Origin: Phenylobacterium sp.
Lineage (GTDB): Bacteria; Pseudomonadota; Alphaproteobacteria; Caulobacterales; Caulobacteraceae
Assembly: GCF_004299445.1 (NCBI RefSeq)
Contig: NZ_SCTC01000068.1
Coordinates: 1-64,000 of the forward strand
Length of the DNA stretch: 64,000 nucleotides
Reading direction: 5' to 3'
Below the pieces are notes generated by a model. That model did not search any database and was not told the origin of the DNA. It saw nothing but the letters and a program-made list of their open reading frames with translations. Position numbers and translations under genes: made by a program. How positions within the stretch are numbered: the first letter of the stretch is position 1; every line of letters begins with the position of its first letter. This document shows, one piece after another, positions 27,991 through 35,743 of the stretch.

Positions 27991-28425
27991 TTAGCGGACG
28001 GCCTGGAACTTCTCGACGGTCGCGGTGACGCGCTCGTTGATCGGCTTCATGGATTCCTTCACCGAGGCGGACACGGTGTCCGACATCTTGGCGAACTCGG
28101 CCATGTAGGTTTCCAGCGCCGACTTGGCGAAGCTGGTTTGCAGCTCGACCACTTCCTGGACGCTCTTGGCGCCGGCCAGCGACTTGGCGGCCGACACGTT
28201 GGTGTCGAACACGGCCTTCGAGAAGGCCATCGCCTGGGCGCCCAGGGCTTCAGCGCCCTTGGCCGAGGCGGTCGCCGAGGCGACGATCGCTTCCAGGTTC
28301 TTCTTCGAATGGGCGTTCAGCTCGTTCATCGCGGCCAGCGACTTCTCGACGCCTTCCTTGAAGGCGACGTTGGAGGCGGCGGTGAATTGCTCGACGGTGT
28401 TCTTCGCGGCTTCGGCGGCGGCCAT
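27991..28425 (-). CDS. phasin family protein
   Basis: A 144-residue, almost entirely helical, alanine-rich protein of the phasin family (KNTVEQFTAASNVAFKEGVEKS, AFSKAVFDTNVSAAKSLAGAKSVQEVVELQTSF), which coats polyhydroxyalkanoate granules. AGGAG lies six bases before the ATG at 28425; the longer frame upstream lacks homology. Two copies of TGCAGTGCA flank its putative -35 region, suggesting repression by a PhaR-like regulator. No PHA synthase gene is nearby. Confidence 0.92.
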   Translation of the reverse strand: MAAAEAAKNTVEQFTAASNVAFKEGVEKSLAAMNELNAHSKKNLEAIVASATASAKGAEALGAQAMAFSKAVFDTNVSAAKSLAGAKSVQEVVELQTSFAKSALETYMAEFAKMSDTVSASVKESMKPINERVTATVEKFQAVR

Positions 28426-28502
28426 GGGAGGCTCCTGTTCGGACGGGGCGGGAAAGGCGTTTGGGGCGACATGCCCTGGATGACTGCCGCCTTTTCTCAT
28501 GT

Positions 28503-28541
28503 TGCACTGCAGCAGTCAAACACTTTTTGTGCAGTGCACAA
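28503..28541 (-). promoter_or_regulatory. paired TGCAGTGCA operator boxes at the phasin promoter
   Basis: The 9-mer TGCAGTGCA occurs on the plus strand at 28530-28538, inside the perfect palindrome TTGTGCAGTGCACAA (28527-28541), and again on the minus strand at 28503-28511. Between them on the minus strand is TTGACT (28514-28519), a good -35 hexamer for the phasin gene. PhaR repressors of alphaproteobacteria recognise TGC/GCA-type sites, so this is a plausible PhaR operator; the exact consensus in this lineage is not known to me. Confidence 0.55.
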
Positions 28542-28716
28542 TGCGCCTTTCGCATGAGCTTTGCCGTAGGATCGCTGTCAGCGCCCGTTCATGCGGCGCC
28601 GCGACAATTGCGCCCGTTCAAACCTTGTTTACTCTCCTGCAAGGGTAACGAGGGCATGGTACCGACTCTCGGGCGGCGCAGTGGCCGTCTCAACGCGTTG
28701 ATTCGACGGACGAAGC

Positions 28717-30024
28717 ATGATCCAGCACGCCCGCCGCCTGTTCCTCTCGCTCGGTCTGGCCACGGCCATGGCCCTGGGTTCGGCGTCCGCGCCGGCGATG
28801 GCGCAGGTTCCGTATCTCTCCCTCATTCCCCAGAACTCTTCGAAATATGCGGCGATCGTCGTCGATGCGAAGACGGGCGAGGTCCTCTACGGCAAGCGCG
28901 CCGATGCGCCCCGGTATCCCGCGTCAATCACCAAGGTGATGACGCTCTATCTGGCGTTCGAGGCGCTGGCCGCCGGCAAAATCGAGCTGGACGATCCGGT
29001 CGTCTTCTCGCCCCGGGCTGCAGCCCAGTCTCCGACCAAGCTCGGCGTTCGCGCCGGTGATTCGATCACCGTGATGCAGGCGATGCAGGGCATGGTGACC
29101 CGCTCCGCCAACGACGCCTCGGTCGCGATGGCCGAGAAGCTGGGCGGCACCGAGCAGCGCTTCGCCACGCTGATGACGCTGAGGGCCCACGAACTGGGCA
29201 TGACGAACACCAACTTCACGAACGCCAACGGTCTGCCCGACAGCCGCAACATTTCGTCCGCCCGCGACCTGGCGATCCTGTCGCGCGCCGTGATGCGCGA
29301 CTATCCGCAGTACTACCGGCTGTTCTCCACCAAGAGCTTCAATTTCCGCGGCCAGACCATCGGCAACCACAACCACATGCTCTCGGAAGTTTCGGGCGTC
29401 GATGGTCTGAAGACCGGCTTCACCAACGCCTCAGGCTTCAACATTGCCATCTCGGGCGTGCGCGACAACCGTCGCCTGATCGTTGTCGTGCTGGGCGGCC
29501 CCAACCGCATCACCCGCGACCGCGTGGCTGAGAGCCTGCTCAACACCGGCTTCGAAGTCCTGGACCGCCGGGCTCGCGGCGAGCAGATCACCGTCGCCCA
29601 GAACTTCTTCGAGCCGCCGCAGCTGGCCCAGGCGACGCAGCCGTCGATGCAGCAGGGCGACACCGACCTGGGCCTGTCGATCCAGCTGGCCTCGTCCCCG
29701 CCGCCGAGCCGCGCGTCGAAGATTCAGATCGTCGAGCCCAGCACGGTCCCGAAGCTGAACGGCAAGGCCAAGGCGTCCGCCGGCGGCCGCTGGACCATCC
29801 AGGTCGGCGCATTCAAGAACCGCTCGGATGCCCGCGAGCAGCTGTCGCTGGTCGAGAAGAAGTTCGGCAAGCACGTGGATGACGCCAAGGCGGTCGCCGA
29901 GAAGGACAACGGCCGCTATACGGCCCGCTTCTCCGGCATGAACGAGACCGAGGCCAAGAACGCCTGCAAGGCCATCAAGGCCAAAAAGCAGCCCTGCGTG
30001 GTGATGGCCCCCGGCCGGGGCTGA
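28717..30024 (+). CDS. D-alanyl-D-alanine carboxypeptidase with C-terminal SPOR domain
   Basis: A secreted penicillin-binding protein (435 residues) that trims the terminal D-alanine of peptidoglycan stem peptides. Signal peptide residues 1-29 (cleavage after AMA). Active-site motifs: SITK (Ser70, Lys73), SAN, and KTG in DGLKTGFTNASG. A proline/serine linker leads to a SPOR domain (WTIQVGAFKNRSDAREQL) that binds denuded glycan at division septa. The SPOR domain is an addition to the usual DacA/DacF layout and points to a role at the division site. Confidence 0.95.
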   Translation: MIQHARRLFLSLGLATAMALGSASAPAMAQVPYLSLIPQNSSKYAAIVVDAKTGEVLYGKRADAPRYPASITKVMTLYLAFEALAAGKIELDDPVVFSPRAAAQSPTKLGVRAGDSITVMQAMQGMVTRSANDASVAMAEKLGGTEQRFATLMTLRAHELGMTNTNFTNANGLPDSRNISSARDLAILSRAVMRDYPQYYRLFSTKSFNFRGQTIGNHNHMLSEVSGVDGLKTGFTNASGFNIAISGVRDNRRLIVVVLGGPNRITRDRVAESLLNTGFEVLDRRARGEQITVAQNFFEPPQLAQATQPSMQQGDTDLGLSIQLASSPPPSRASKIQIVEPSTVPKLNGKAKASAGGRWTIQVGAFKNRSDAREQLSLVEKKFGKHVDDAKAVAEKDNGRYTARFSGMNETEAKNACKAIKAKKQPCVVMAPGRG

Positions 30025-30046
30025 ACCGCCCACCTATCGAGTTGCG

Positions 30047-30076
30047 AAGGCCCCGGCGCACTCCGGGGCCTTTTCA
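30047..30076 (+). terminator. terminator after the carboxypeptidase gene
   Basis: AAGGCCCCGG and CCGGGGCCTT form a 10-bp stem with a six-base loop followed by TTTTCATTT. It overlaps the stop codon of the convergent J-domain gene. Confidence 0.9.
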
Positions 30077-30496
30077 TTTCAGCAGCCGGTCGCGCGCGGT
30101 GTTGAGCTGGGCGGCGAGGCCCGCGGTGCCACCCTTGTCAGGGTGCACCGCGCGCATGAGGCGGGTGTAGGCGGATTGGATCTCGTCCCGCGAGGCGTCT
30201 GCGCCGACGCCCAGGATGCGGCGGGCCTCGTCAACGCTCATCTTGGCGGTGGGAGGCGGGCGGCCGACGGCGGCGGTCTTGCGGGTGGACGCGGCCAGCC
30301 AAAGGCCAACCACGCTAAGGACGATGGTGATCCCCCAGCTGCCGCGCACGCCCGCATAGGCGGCGCCCGTAAAGGCGACCAGGGCCATCGCCCCCGTCAG
30401 CACGCGCCATTCCCGGAGCTTCAGCAGGGGCGTCTTGCCGCCGGTCGCCCAAATGTAGAGCGCCAACAGGGCGCCGCCGACCAGCAGATAAATCAT
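30074..30496 (-). CDS. membrane-anchored J-domain protein
   Basis: A 140-residue protein with two or three N-terminal hydrophobic segments (to about residue 70) and a C-terminal J-domain containing the HPD motif (AVHPDKGG), the Hsp70-stimulating element. The layout, membrane anchor then terminal J-domain, resembles the mitochondrial TIM14/Pam18 type. It would recruit DnaK to the membrane. It follows mipZ by four bases and is probably co-transcribed. Confidence 0.9.
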   Translation of the reverse strand: MIYLLVGGALLALYIWATGGKTPLLKLREWRVLTGAMALVAFTGAAYAGVRGSWGITIVLSVVGLWLAASTRKTAAVGRPPPTAKMSVDEARRILGVGADASRDEIQSAYTRLMRAVHPDKGGTAGLAAQLNTARDRLLK

Positions 30497-30500
30497 GCGG

Positions 30501-31334
30501 CTATTCCGCCGCGATCCGCTCCTGGTCGTCCAGTCCGTTGAAGCCCAGGGCCACCATCAGCGCCCGCAGTTCCTGTCGCGCGGCCACATGCTGCAGGCCC
30601 ATGGCCACCGGCCGAATCGACGTGGACAAATCGGCCACCGTCAGGCCGAACGGAAACAGCTCGCGATAGATCACCCGATCACGCAGGCCGGGGCCGACGC
30701 GGAAGCCCACCTTCTTCGACAGCGCCTCGACACGCTCGTCGAGGCGACGGCGGTTGCGGGCCTCGGTGGGGGCCAGGCGGTTGCGCAGAACCACCCAGTC
30801 GATCTGCTTGCGCTCGCGCGTCGCCCGCTCCTTGCGGCAGCCCCAGACCGTCTCGGCGTAGAGGCTGTGGCGCTTGAGGTCCAAGGTCACGGGATCGACT
30901 ACGCCCAGCATGTCGAAATCGACGAAGCTGTCGTTCATCGGCGTGACAATGAGATCGGCCTTCACGTGGGCGGCGCGGCTGATGGCGGTATCGGCGCCGG
31001 GGGTGTCGATCAGCACGAAGTCGGCGGTTTCGGACACTTCGGCGAAGGCTTCTTCAAAGCGCGCCAGTTGCTCGGCGTCTGACGACTTGGCCAGAGCGTC
31101 GCCGGCGCTGCTGACCGCGTGCTGGATCGGCATCGGCGCTTCGGCCTCGTTCGCGGCCAGCCAGGCGGCCCGGTTCGCGAAAAAGTGACCGAGGGTCTGC
31201 TGGCGCAGATCGAGGTCGAGAACGGCGACCTTTGCGCCCCCGTGCAGAAGAGCGGTGGCGATGTGGATGGCCAGGGTGGATTTGCCCGCCCCGCCCTTTT
31301 CGTTGCCGACCACGATGACGCTGGCCTGGCCCAT
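30501..31334 (-). CDS. mipZ: division-plane positioning ATPase MipZ
   Basis: A ParA/MinD-family ATPase (277 residues) that forms a bipolar gradient from the ParB-bound origins and inhibits FtsZ polymerisation near the poles. The deviant Walker A KGGAGKST is at residues 13-20, with signature Lys13; FVLIDTPG is the switch II region; TPMNDSFVDFDMLG and GPGLRDRVIYRELFPFGLT are near-identical to Caulobacter MipZ. It heads a pair with the J-domain gene. A GANTC site lies 35 bp upstream of its start. Confidence 0.96.
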   Translation of the reverse strand: MGQASVIVVGNEKGGAGKSTLAIHIATALLHGGAKVAVLDLDLRQQTLGHFFANRAAWLAANEAEAPMPIQHAVSSAGDALAKSSDAEQLARFEEAFAEVSETADFVLIDTPGADTAISRAAHVKADLIVTPMNDSFVDFDMLGVVDPVTLDLKRHSLYAETVWGCRKERATRERKQIDWVVLRNRLAPTEARNRRRLDERVEALSKKVGFRVGPGLRDRVIYRELFPFGLTVADLSTSIRPVAMGLQHVAARQELRALMVALGFNGLDDQERIAAE

Positions 31335-31368
31335 GACTTCAGCTCCCCGTCGGCCGCAGTTCGGCGCC

Positions 31369-31373
31369 GACTC
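31369..31373. promoter_or_regulatory. GANTC methylation site in the mipZ promoter region
   Basis: GACTC, 35 bp upstream of the mipZ ATG. In Caulobacter mipZ is one of the genes whose transcription depends on CcrM methylation of promoter GANTC sites with GcrA. Chance occurrence is possible, as the motif is short. Confidence 0.4.
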
Positions 31374-31475
31374 ATATCGGGCCTAGCTGACCTCGGGTGA
31401 TAGTCTCGCGTCAACGCGACCTTCTGCGCGCCCTGTGGATGGACTTGCTCGCTGCGCCGCAGCATAAGCCGCCCG

Positions 31476-32330
31476 ATGACCACCCCCCTGCCCGTCGTCC
31501 GCACTGTCGCCAACCTCCGCGCCCAGGTCCGGTCCTGGCGTCAGGCCGGCCTCAACGTGGGTTTCGTCCCCACAATGGGGGCGCTGCACGAAGGCCACCT
31601 GTCACTGGTGCGCCTGGCGCGCACGAAGGCCGACCGCGTGGTGGCCAGCATCTTCGTCAATCCGACCCAGTTCGCGCCGCACGAGGACTTCGAGGCCTAT
31701 CCCCGCGACGAAGCCGGCGACATGGCGCAGCTGGCGTCAGCCGGTTGCGACCTGCTGTTCTCCCCGACGGTGGACGAGATGTACCCCGCAGGCGCCGCCA
31801 CCACCGTCACGGTCGAGGGGATCACCGCCTCGATGGACGGAATCGCCCGCCCGACCCATTTCGCGGGCGTGGCCACGGTCGTGACCAAGCTGCTCAACCA
31901 GTGCGCGCCCGACGTCGCCGTGTTCGGCCAGAAGGATTTCCAGCAGTTGCAGGTGATCCGCCGCCTGGTTCGGGACCTGGACATTCCCGTGGAGATCGTA
32001 GGCGCGCCCACAGCCCGCGCCGACGACGGCCTGGCCCTGTCCTCCCGCAACGCCTACCTGAGCGCCGACGAGCGAAAGGTGGCAGTGCGCCTGAACGAGG
32101 TCCTTCGCGACGCCGTCGATCGGGTCCGCCGAGGCGAGCCCGTTGAGGCCACCGAGACCCACGCCATCGCAGACCTGCAGGCCGCCGGCTTCAGCAAAGT
32201 GGACTACGTGGAGACCCGCACCCCTGAAGATCTCGCCCGCCTGGGCCCCGGGCCGATCGCCGGCCCCTTCCGCATCCTGGCTGCGGCCCACATCGGTCGC
32301 ACCCGTCTCATCGACAACATGGGCGACTAG
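31476..32330 (+). CDS. panC: pantothenate synthetase
   Basis: PanC (284 residues) joins pantoate and beta-alanine using ATP. Family motifs are intact: VPTMGALHEGHLSLV (ATP-binding HxGH), SIFVNPTQF, FGQKDFQQLQVIRR, and LALSSRNAYLS. Its start is 141 bp from the divergent mipZ start. panB and panD are not in the window. Confidence 0.97.
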   Translation: MTTPLPVVRTVANLRAQVRSWRQAGLNVGFVPTMGALHEGHLSLVRLARTKADRVVASIFVNPTQFAPHEDFEAYPRDEAGDMAQLASAGCDLLFSPTVDEMYPAGAATTVTVEGITASMDGIARPTHFAGVATVVTKLLNQCAPDVAVFGQKDFQQLQVIRRLVRDLDIPVEIVGAPTARADDGLALSSRNAYLSADERKVAVRLNEVLRDAVDRVRRGEPVEATETHAIADLQAAGFSKVDYVETRTPEDLARLGPGPIAGPFRILAAAHIGRTRLIDNMGD

Positions 32331-32340
32331 GGCGCGCCGC

Positions 32341-32751
32341 CTACCAGGCCCCGACTTCGCGTAGCTGGCGGGCCAAGTCTTCCGGCACCTCACCGAACGC
32401 CGCTTCATCCAGATCGGCCGGAGCATCCTTAGGGTCCAGGTAGCGCCACCCCTGGAACGCGCGACGCGGTGTCGGCGCCACGCGCACGATGGTGTCGTCC
32501 AGGGTGATCTCGCAGCGCGCGGCGGCCCCCTCACCCACGGTGTTCACGGCCAGGATGCGCTGGCGGCAGAGGATCACGCCCTTGAAGACGCGATAGATCG
32601 AACCGCCGTCCACCATCTCAGGGCCGCGCTTGGGCGTCATGCGGGTGCGCAGGATCCAGGGCTCGCCGGGCTTCGAATGTGCAAGGCGCCAGGCCAACAG
32701 ATCGTCGATGGTGTCCGCGCCGACGACGAGCTTGATCATGTGCAGGGCCAT
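32341..32751 (-). CDS. DUF1489 family protein
   Basis: A 136-residue cytoplasmic protein matching the alphaproteobacterial DUF1489 family, beginning with HMIKLVVGADTIDDL and containing TRMTPKRGPEMVDGGSIYRV. Function unknown. It is convergent with panC and follows, with 38 bp between, the enoyl-CoA hydratase gene on the other side. Confidence 0.88.
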   Translation of the reverse strand: MALHMIKLVVGADTIDDLLAWRLAHSKPGEPWILRTRMTPKRGPEMVDGGSIYRVFKGVILCRQRILAVNTVGEGAAARCEITLDDTIVRVAPTPRRAFQGWRYLDPKDAPADLDEAAFGEVPEDLARQLREVGAW

Positions 32752-32789
32752 GATCCGGGATTAGGACGCGGCGGCCTCCTTGGAAAGGC

Positions 32790-33629
32790 TCACTCGGCCC
32801 ACGCGGCCTTGCGCCGCTCCAGGAACGCCCTGACGCCCTCCTGGCCCTCTTCGCCGACCCGTGCGGCCGCGATGCGGTGGGCCGTCAGTTCCATGAGGTC
32901 GCGGTCGATCACCCGGCCGGCCACATCGGCCACCAGCTTCTTGGACGCCTCCACCGCGCCAGGCGCCGCGGCGGTCATCTCATGAGCGATGCGACGGGCC
33001 GCCGCCTGCAGCGCCGCGGCGTCGGCTACGACTTCCGAAATCAGGCCGCACCGCTCGGCGAAATCGGCGTCGAAGATGCGGGCCGTGGCGAACAGGGCGC
33101 GCGCCTGCCGGGGTCCCACGGCTTCGATGACGTAGGGGCTGATGGTGGCGGCGATCAGGCCCAGCTTGACCTCAGAGAAGCTGAACTTGGCGTCCGCCGT
33201 GGCGATCGCGAGGTCGCAGGCCGCGGCCAGCCCGCCGCCGCCGCCATAGGCCCCGCCCTCGACCAGCGCCACGGTGAGCGCCGGCAGGTCGTGCAGCGCC
33301 TTCAGCATCTTGGCCAGTTCCATGGCGTCGGCCCGGTTCTCGGACTCGGTCCGGTCGATGGCGGCGCGCATCCAGTCCAGATCCGCGCCGGCCGAGAACG
33401 TGCCGCCCGCGCCGCGGATGAAGATCACCCGCACGCCCTCGGCGCCGGCCAGGGTGTCGAACGCCTCCCGCAGGGCCGAGATCAGGTCGTCGTTGAAGGC
33501 GTTCTTCCGCTGCGGCCGGTTCATCGTCACCGTCACAGCGCCGGCCTGGGTGGCGCTGATGTGGACCAGCTCAGTCGTGGCGCTCACGTCCGGGAATTCC
33601 ACCATCGGATGGGCGATCTCGTTGGTCAT
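32790..33629 (-). CDS. enoyl-CoA hydratase/isomerase family protein
   Basis: A 279-residue crotonase-fold enzyme. It has the oxyanion-hole segments AFNDDL, GTFSAGADLDWM and GGAYGGGGGLAAACDLAIA, and FSFSEVKLGLIAATISPYV, which places it near methylglutaconyl-CoA or isohexenylglutaconyl-CoA hydratases (LiuC/AtuE-like). A GGAG ribosome site is five bases before the ATG at 33629; the much longer open frame upstream is antisense to the patatin gene. No other leucine or terpene catabolic gene is adjacent. Confidence 0.9.
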   Translation of the reverse strand: MTNEIAHPMVEFPDVSATTELVHISATQAGAVTVTMNRPQRKNAFNDDLISALREAFDTLAGAEGVRVIFIRGAGGTFSAGADLDWMRAAIDRTESENRADAMELAKMLKALHDLPALTVALVEGGAYGGGGGLAAACDLAIATADAKFSFSEVKLGLIAATISPYVIEAVGPRQARALFATARIFDADFAERCGLISEVVADAAALQAAARRIAHEMTAAAPGAVEASKKLVADVAGRVIDRDLMELTAHRIAAARVGEEGQEGVRAFLERRKAAWAE

Positions 33630-33701
33630 GGAGTCTCCTTGTCGCGAGCTTCGGGAGCGCAGCCATAGCCGTCGAGGTTCCAGGGCGCTACCCTGCCTCC
33701 C

Positions 33702-35510
33702 GTGGCGAGCTTGCCGGACATCGCGGTCGATTCGGCGCTTGCGCGGCTGTTCCATCTGCCGCGTGCGCGGGACGCGACGGTGTGGTTCTCGCTGCCCGGC
33801 GGCTCGAAACTGTTCGGCCAGGGCGACGCCTCGGACATGCTCTATGTCGTGCGCGCCGGTCGCCTGGGCGCGTTCCGCCGCGATGAAGGGCAGGAGACGC
33901 ACTTTCTGGGCATCATCCGTCCCGGCGAGCCCGCCGGCGAAATGGCCCTGATCGCGGGCATCCCCCACTCGGCCGATGTCTATGCTCTGCGCGACTCCGA
34001 GATCTTTGCGGTGCCGAAGAAGGCCTTCTTCGAAGCCTGCGACGAGGACGCCTCGGTGATGACCGAACTGGCGCGGCTGATGATCCTGCGCAGCCGCCAG
34101 ACGGCGCGCCGGGGCCCGGTGGGCGAGCCGTCGGTGTTCGGCTTCATCCCGGTTGGCCGGCCTGGTCCTGTGCGGCCCCTGGTCGAGCGGCTGGAGCGCG
34201 AGATCGCCGCGTTGGGGTACCAGGTGACCACCGTCGGCGCCGAGGCCGACGCCGCGCCTACCGAATGGTTCTCGGAAGTCGAGCGGGTGCACGACTTCGT
34301 CCTCTATGTCGCCGAGCGCGACGAACCCGACTGGGCCGCCTTCGTGCCGCGCCAGGTGGACCGGCTGTTCCGGGTGGGCCGCGGCGACCGCACGGCCGAG
34401 AGCGACGGCTGTCCGCCCGGAGCCGCCACGCTGCAGGAACAGGGACTCGTCGACCTGGTTCTTCTCCAGTCGCCCGAGGCCATCAGGCCCGTGGGCACCG
34501 AAGCCTGGCTCGACTCCACCAGCGCCTCCCGCGTTTTCCACATCCGCCGAGGGCACACGCCCGACCACCAGCGGCTGGCCCGGGTGCTGACCGGGCAATC
34601 GGTGGGGCTGGTCCTGTCGGGTGGCGGTGCGCGGGCCTACGCCCACGTCGGCGCGATCAATGCGCTGCGCGAGCGGGGCGTCCCTATCGACTTCGTGGGC
34701 GGCTCGTCGATGGGGGCCATCGTGGGCGCGGGCTTGGCCATGGGCTGGGGCCAGGACGAGATGGATCGCCGTCTGCACGAAGCCTTCGTCGACTCCAGCC
34801 CGCTCGACGACATGGCGCTGCCGCTGCTGGCCATGACGCATGGCGTCAAGGTGACCGAGCGCCTGAACACCCACTTCGGCGACACTCAGATCGCCGACCT
34901 CTGGCTGCCCTTCTTCTGCCTATCGTCCAACCTGACCACCGGCGCCTACCAGCTGCACCGCCGCGGCTCGCTGACCCACTCGCTGCGAGCCTCCATCGCC
35001 CTCCCTGGCGTCATGCCGCCCGCAACCGACGGCCAGAACGTGCTGGTGGACGGTGCGGTGATGAAGAACTTTCCCGCCGACATCATGCGGGCCGGCCAGC
35101 TGGGCCCCATCGTGGGCGTCGACGTGACGACCGCGCGCAGCATCACCGCCAAGGACGTGGCCCGCCCCTCCTCGGTCTGGCGCTGGATTCGCTCGGGCCA
35201 ATGGCGGATGGGCCCGCCGATCGTCTCCCTCTTGATGCGTACAGCTACCGTCTCGACCGGCCGCGACCTCGCGGCGGCCCGCGAAGCCACCGACGTCCTG
35301 ATCCAGCCTGACGTCTCCGGCATCGAAATCCGCAACTGGGAGGCCTACGACGCCGCGGTCGAGGCCGGGTATCGGGCCGCGATCGCCGCATTGGACAAGC
35401 TGCAGAAGCCGGTCACCGAGGTGCGTCGTCGCCCCAGTCTGCGCGAACAAGCGGCGGCCGGCGCCGTGATGTCGCCCTTCATCGCGTCCACCCACGAGGC
35501 CGCCGAATGA
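33702..35510 (+). CDS. cyclic-nucleotide-binding patatin-like phospholipase
   Basis: A 602-residue protein with an N-terminal cNMP-binding fold (about residues 20-130, LFGQGDASDMLYVVRAGRLG, GEPAGEMALIAG), a middle Rossmann-like region, and a C-terminal patatin domain with the glycine loop SGGGARAYAHVG, nucleophile Ser336 in GGSSMG, and the acid in VDGAVMKNFP. The layout matches the neuropathy-target-esterase / RssA-like group of lysophospholipases. Start is a GTG at 33702. Whether a cyclic nucleotide actually binds is unknown. Confidence 0.9.
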   Translation: MASLPDIAVDSALARLFHLPRARDATVWFSLPGGSKLFGQGDASDMLYVVRAGRLGAFRRDEGQETHFLGIIRPGEPAGEMALIAGIPHSADVYALRDSEIFAVPKKAFFEACDEDASVMTELARLMILRSRQTARRGPVGEPSVFGFIPVGRPGPVRPLVERLEREIAALGYQVTTVGAEADAAPTEWFSEVERVHDFVLYVAERDEPDWAAFVPRQVDRLFRVGRGDRTAESDGCPPGAATLQEQGLVDLVLLQSPEAIRPVGTEAWLDSTSASRVFHIRRGHTPDHQRLARVLTGQSVGLVLSGGGARAYAHVGAINALRERGVPIDFVGGSSMGAIVGAGLAMGWGQDEMDRRLHEAFVDSSPLDDMALPLLAMTHGVKVTERLNTHFGDTQIADLWLPFFCLSSNLTTGAYQLHRRGSLTHSLRASIALPGVMPPATDGQNVLVDGAVMKNFPADIMRAGQLGPIVGVDVTTARSITAKDVARPSSVWRWIRSGQWRMGPPIVSLLMRTATVSTGRDLAAAREATDVLIQPDVSGIEIRNWEAYDAAVEAGYRAAIAALDKLQKPVTEVRRRPSLREQAAAGAVMSPFIASTHEAAE

Positions 35511-35516
35511 GGCCCT

Positions 35517-35544
35517 TTGCGTCCGCCGAAACGCACGCCATAGT
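35517..35544 (+). promoter_or_regulatory. candidate sigma-70 promoter of the 22-codon mini-gene
   Basis: TTGCGT and CATAGT, separated by 16 bp, lie just after the patatin stop codon and would start transcription near 35551, about 30 bases before the mini-gene start. Each box matches the consensus at four of six positions. Confidence 0.35.
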
Positions 35545-35581
35545 CCTCGCGTCTACTCAACCATTGAAAGGAGGTGATCCA

Positions 35582-35650
35582 GTGTCTCATAGCTCTAGCC
35601 GCCAAGCGGTGACCGTGACCTGGACCTCCGTGAACGGGGTCTGCGCCTAG
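35582..35650 (+). CDS. 22-codon mini-gene with an extreme Shine-Dalgarno sequence
   Basis: A GTG-started frame of 22 codons encoding a serine/threonine/valine-rich peptide that begins MSHSSSRQAV and ends VNGVCA. The sequence before it, GAAAGGAGGTGATCCAG (35566-35582), is complementary over 17 bases to the 3' end of alphaproteobacterial 16S rRNA, reaching into the first base of the start codon; normal genes match 4-6 bases. Spacing of GGAGG to the start is seven bases. A small hairpin and an intrinsic terminator follow, so the unit appears to be a separate short transcript. Function unknown; either the peptide or the ribosome-binding RNA could matter. Confidence 0.6.
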   Translation: MSHSSSRQAVTVTWTSVNGVCA

Positions 35651-35695
35651 CCAAGGCTGGCAAGGTCGCGAACCGCTGAAGCGGTCCGACTATGG

Positions 35696-35728
35696 AAGGG
35701 CCGTCCCAGCAATGGGGCGGCCCTTTGC
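35696..35728 (+). terminator. intrinsic terminator after the mini-gene
   Basis: AAGGGCCGTCCC and GGGGCGGCCCTT pair over 12 bp, with one G-U, around a six-base loop, and the stem ends in TT. It would end the mini-gene transcript. A five-base-pair hairpin with a TGAA loop at 35672-35685 lies before it. Confidence 0.8.
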
Positions 35729-35743
35729 TATCCGGTAATGGCC

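Noticed and set aside
32790-34874. A 694-codon version of the enoyl-CoA hydratase reading frame
   Set aside because: The upstream 415 codons are antisense to the patatin gene; a good ribosome site and family homology place the start at 33629.
35566-35582. Fragment of a 16S rRNA gene
   Set aside because: Only the 17-base tail complement matches; flanking sequence bears no similarity to 16S rRNA.
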